Source of the DNA: Lachnospiraceae bacterium
GTDB taxonomy: Bacteria; Bacillota; Clostridia; Lachnospirales; Lachnospiraceae
Direction of reading: 5' to 3'
Assembly (NCBI GenBank): GCA_024692955.1
Contig: JAILLW010000065.1
Coordinates: forward strand, 1 to 51,748
DNA length: 51,748 nucleotides
Each line of letters begins with the position of its first letter. The first letter of the stretch is position 1. A model generated the notes under the pieces. That model worked only from the letters and a program-made list of their open reading frames with translations, made no database searches and was not told where the DNA came from. The position numbers and the translations under genes are program-made. Shown here in pieces: positions 51,705 to 51,748 of this stretch.

Positions 51705-51748
51705 ATGCTGAAGCTGTTCAAAAGATGGCATAACTGGGTCAAGGATTA
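51705..51748 (+). CDS. Start of an unidentified gene (3' truncated by the window edge)
   Basis: ATG 51705 has the strong ribosome binding site TAAGGAGGGA five bases upstream. The 14 visible residues (MLKLFKRWHNWVKD) are basic and amphipathic, too few to identify the protein. It begins 24 bases after the tRNA and may be read from the tRNA promoter. Confidence 0.55.
   Translation, partial: MLKLFKRWHNWVKD

Noticed and set aside
1-51748. CRISPR arrays, insertion sequences and rRNA genes
   Set aside because: No spaced direct repeats, transposase frames, terminal inverted repeats or rRNA segments were seen on either strand.

Overview
The window looks like the chromosome of a moderately GC-rich member of the Lachnospiraceae (Clostridia, Firmicutes). 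The evidence is strong AGGAGG-type ribosome binding sites, sigma-A promoters with extended -10 boxes, the ispE-GntR-DUF1934 gene order, a trigger-factor-like lipoprotein, ECF-type membrane modules, an LplB/LplC/LipO-type sugar importer and a GH94 phosphorylase. The species call is an inference; no rRNA or other species marker is present. I saw no integrase, transposase, CRISPR array or attachment site.

Layout. 1-3500: end of an acidic-tailed protein, thrH (minus strand), then ispE, a GntR regulator and a DUF1934 protein, with a small membrane protein running convergently. 3500-7700: an exported-protein folding and cell-wall group (trigger-factor-like lipoprotein, NlpC/P60 hydrolase) followed by a ClpX with an unusual repeat-bearing N-terminus. 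7750-11100: xylulokinase and an L-fucose/L-arabinose isomerase-family enzyme, the latter behind a structured leader RNA candidate. 11170-14260: CarD-family regulator and a polar amino acid ABC importer. 14270-19920: a tightly packed run with a glycosyltransferase, hisC, a small exporter-type membrane protein, a methyltransferase, a zinc-ribbon protein, hslO and an AraC regulator. 19967-24807 (minus): a very large sensor fusing an ECF-S-like membrane domain, a beta-propeller and HD-GYP, co-transcribed with a BMP-type binding protein. 24929-28589: lipoprotein, dapF, leuA and mscL. 28642-33727: two related membrane proteins with degenerate GGDEF/EAL modules, the first fused to a hybrid histidine kinase. 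33778-34695: CorA.

34731-41403 is the most unusual part. A 1264-residue protein carries the hallmark motifs of eukaryotic-type RNA-dependent RNA polymerases and YonO-like single-chain RNA polymerases (a DFDSD triad plus flanking motifs). It is followed by a promoter-driven operon of a stand-alone ClpP with an intact triad, an unrecognised acidic protein and a soluble VirD4/TraG-like ATPase. No relaxase, transfer-channel gene or integrase accompanies them, so this looks like an undescribed polymerase/protease/translocase-type ATPase module rather than an ordinary conjugative element.

41512-48028: a cellobiose phosphorylase divergent from a sugar ABC importer, with operator-like palindromes between them. 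One palindrome type also occurs in the xylB promoter. 48221-51572: rRNA methyltransferase-like gene, an amidase-fold protein that has lost its metal ligands, rdgB and a YfcE-type phosphoesterase. 51606-51748: tRNA-Pro(TGG) and the start of a further gene.

A recurring feature is that four genes (ispE, the 24929 lipoprotein, dapF and the 48221 methyltransferase) have their ATG 6-9 bases after a convincing -10 box and no Shine-Dalgarno sequence, which predicts leaderless mRNAs.
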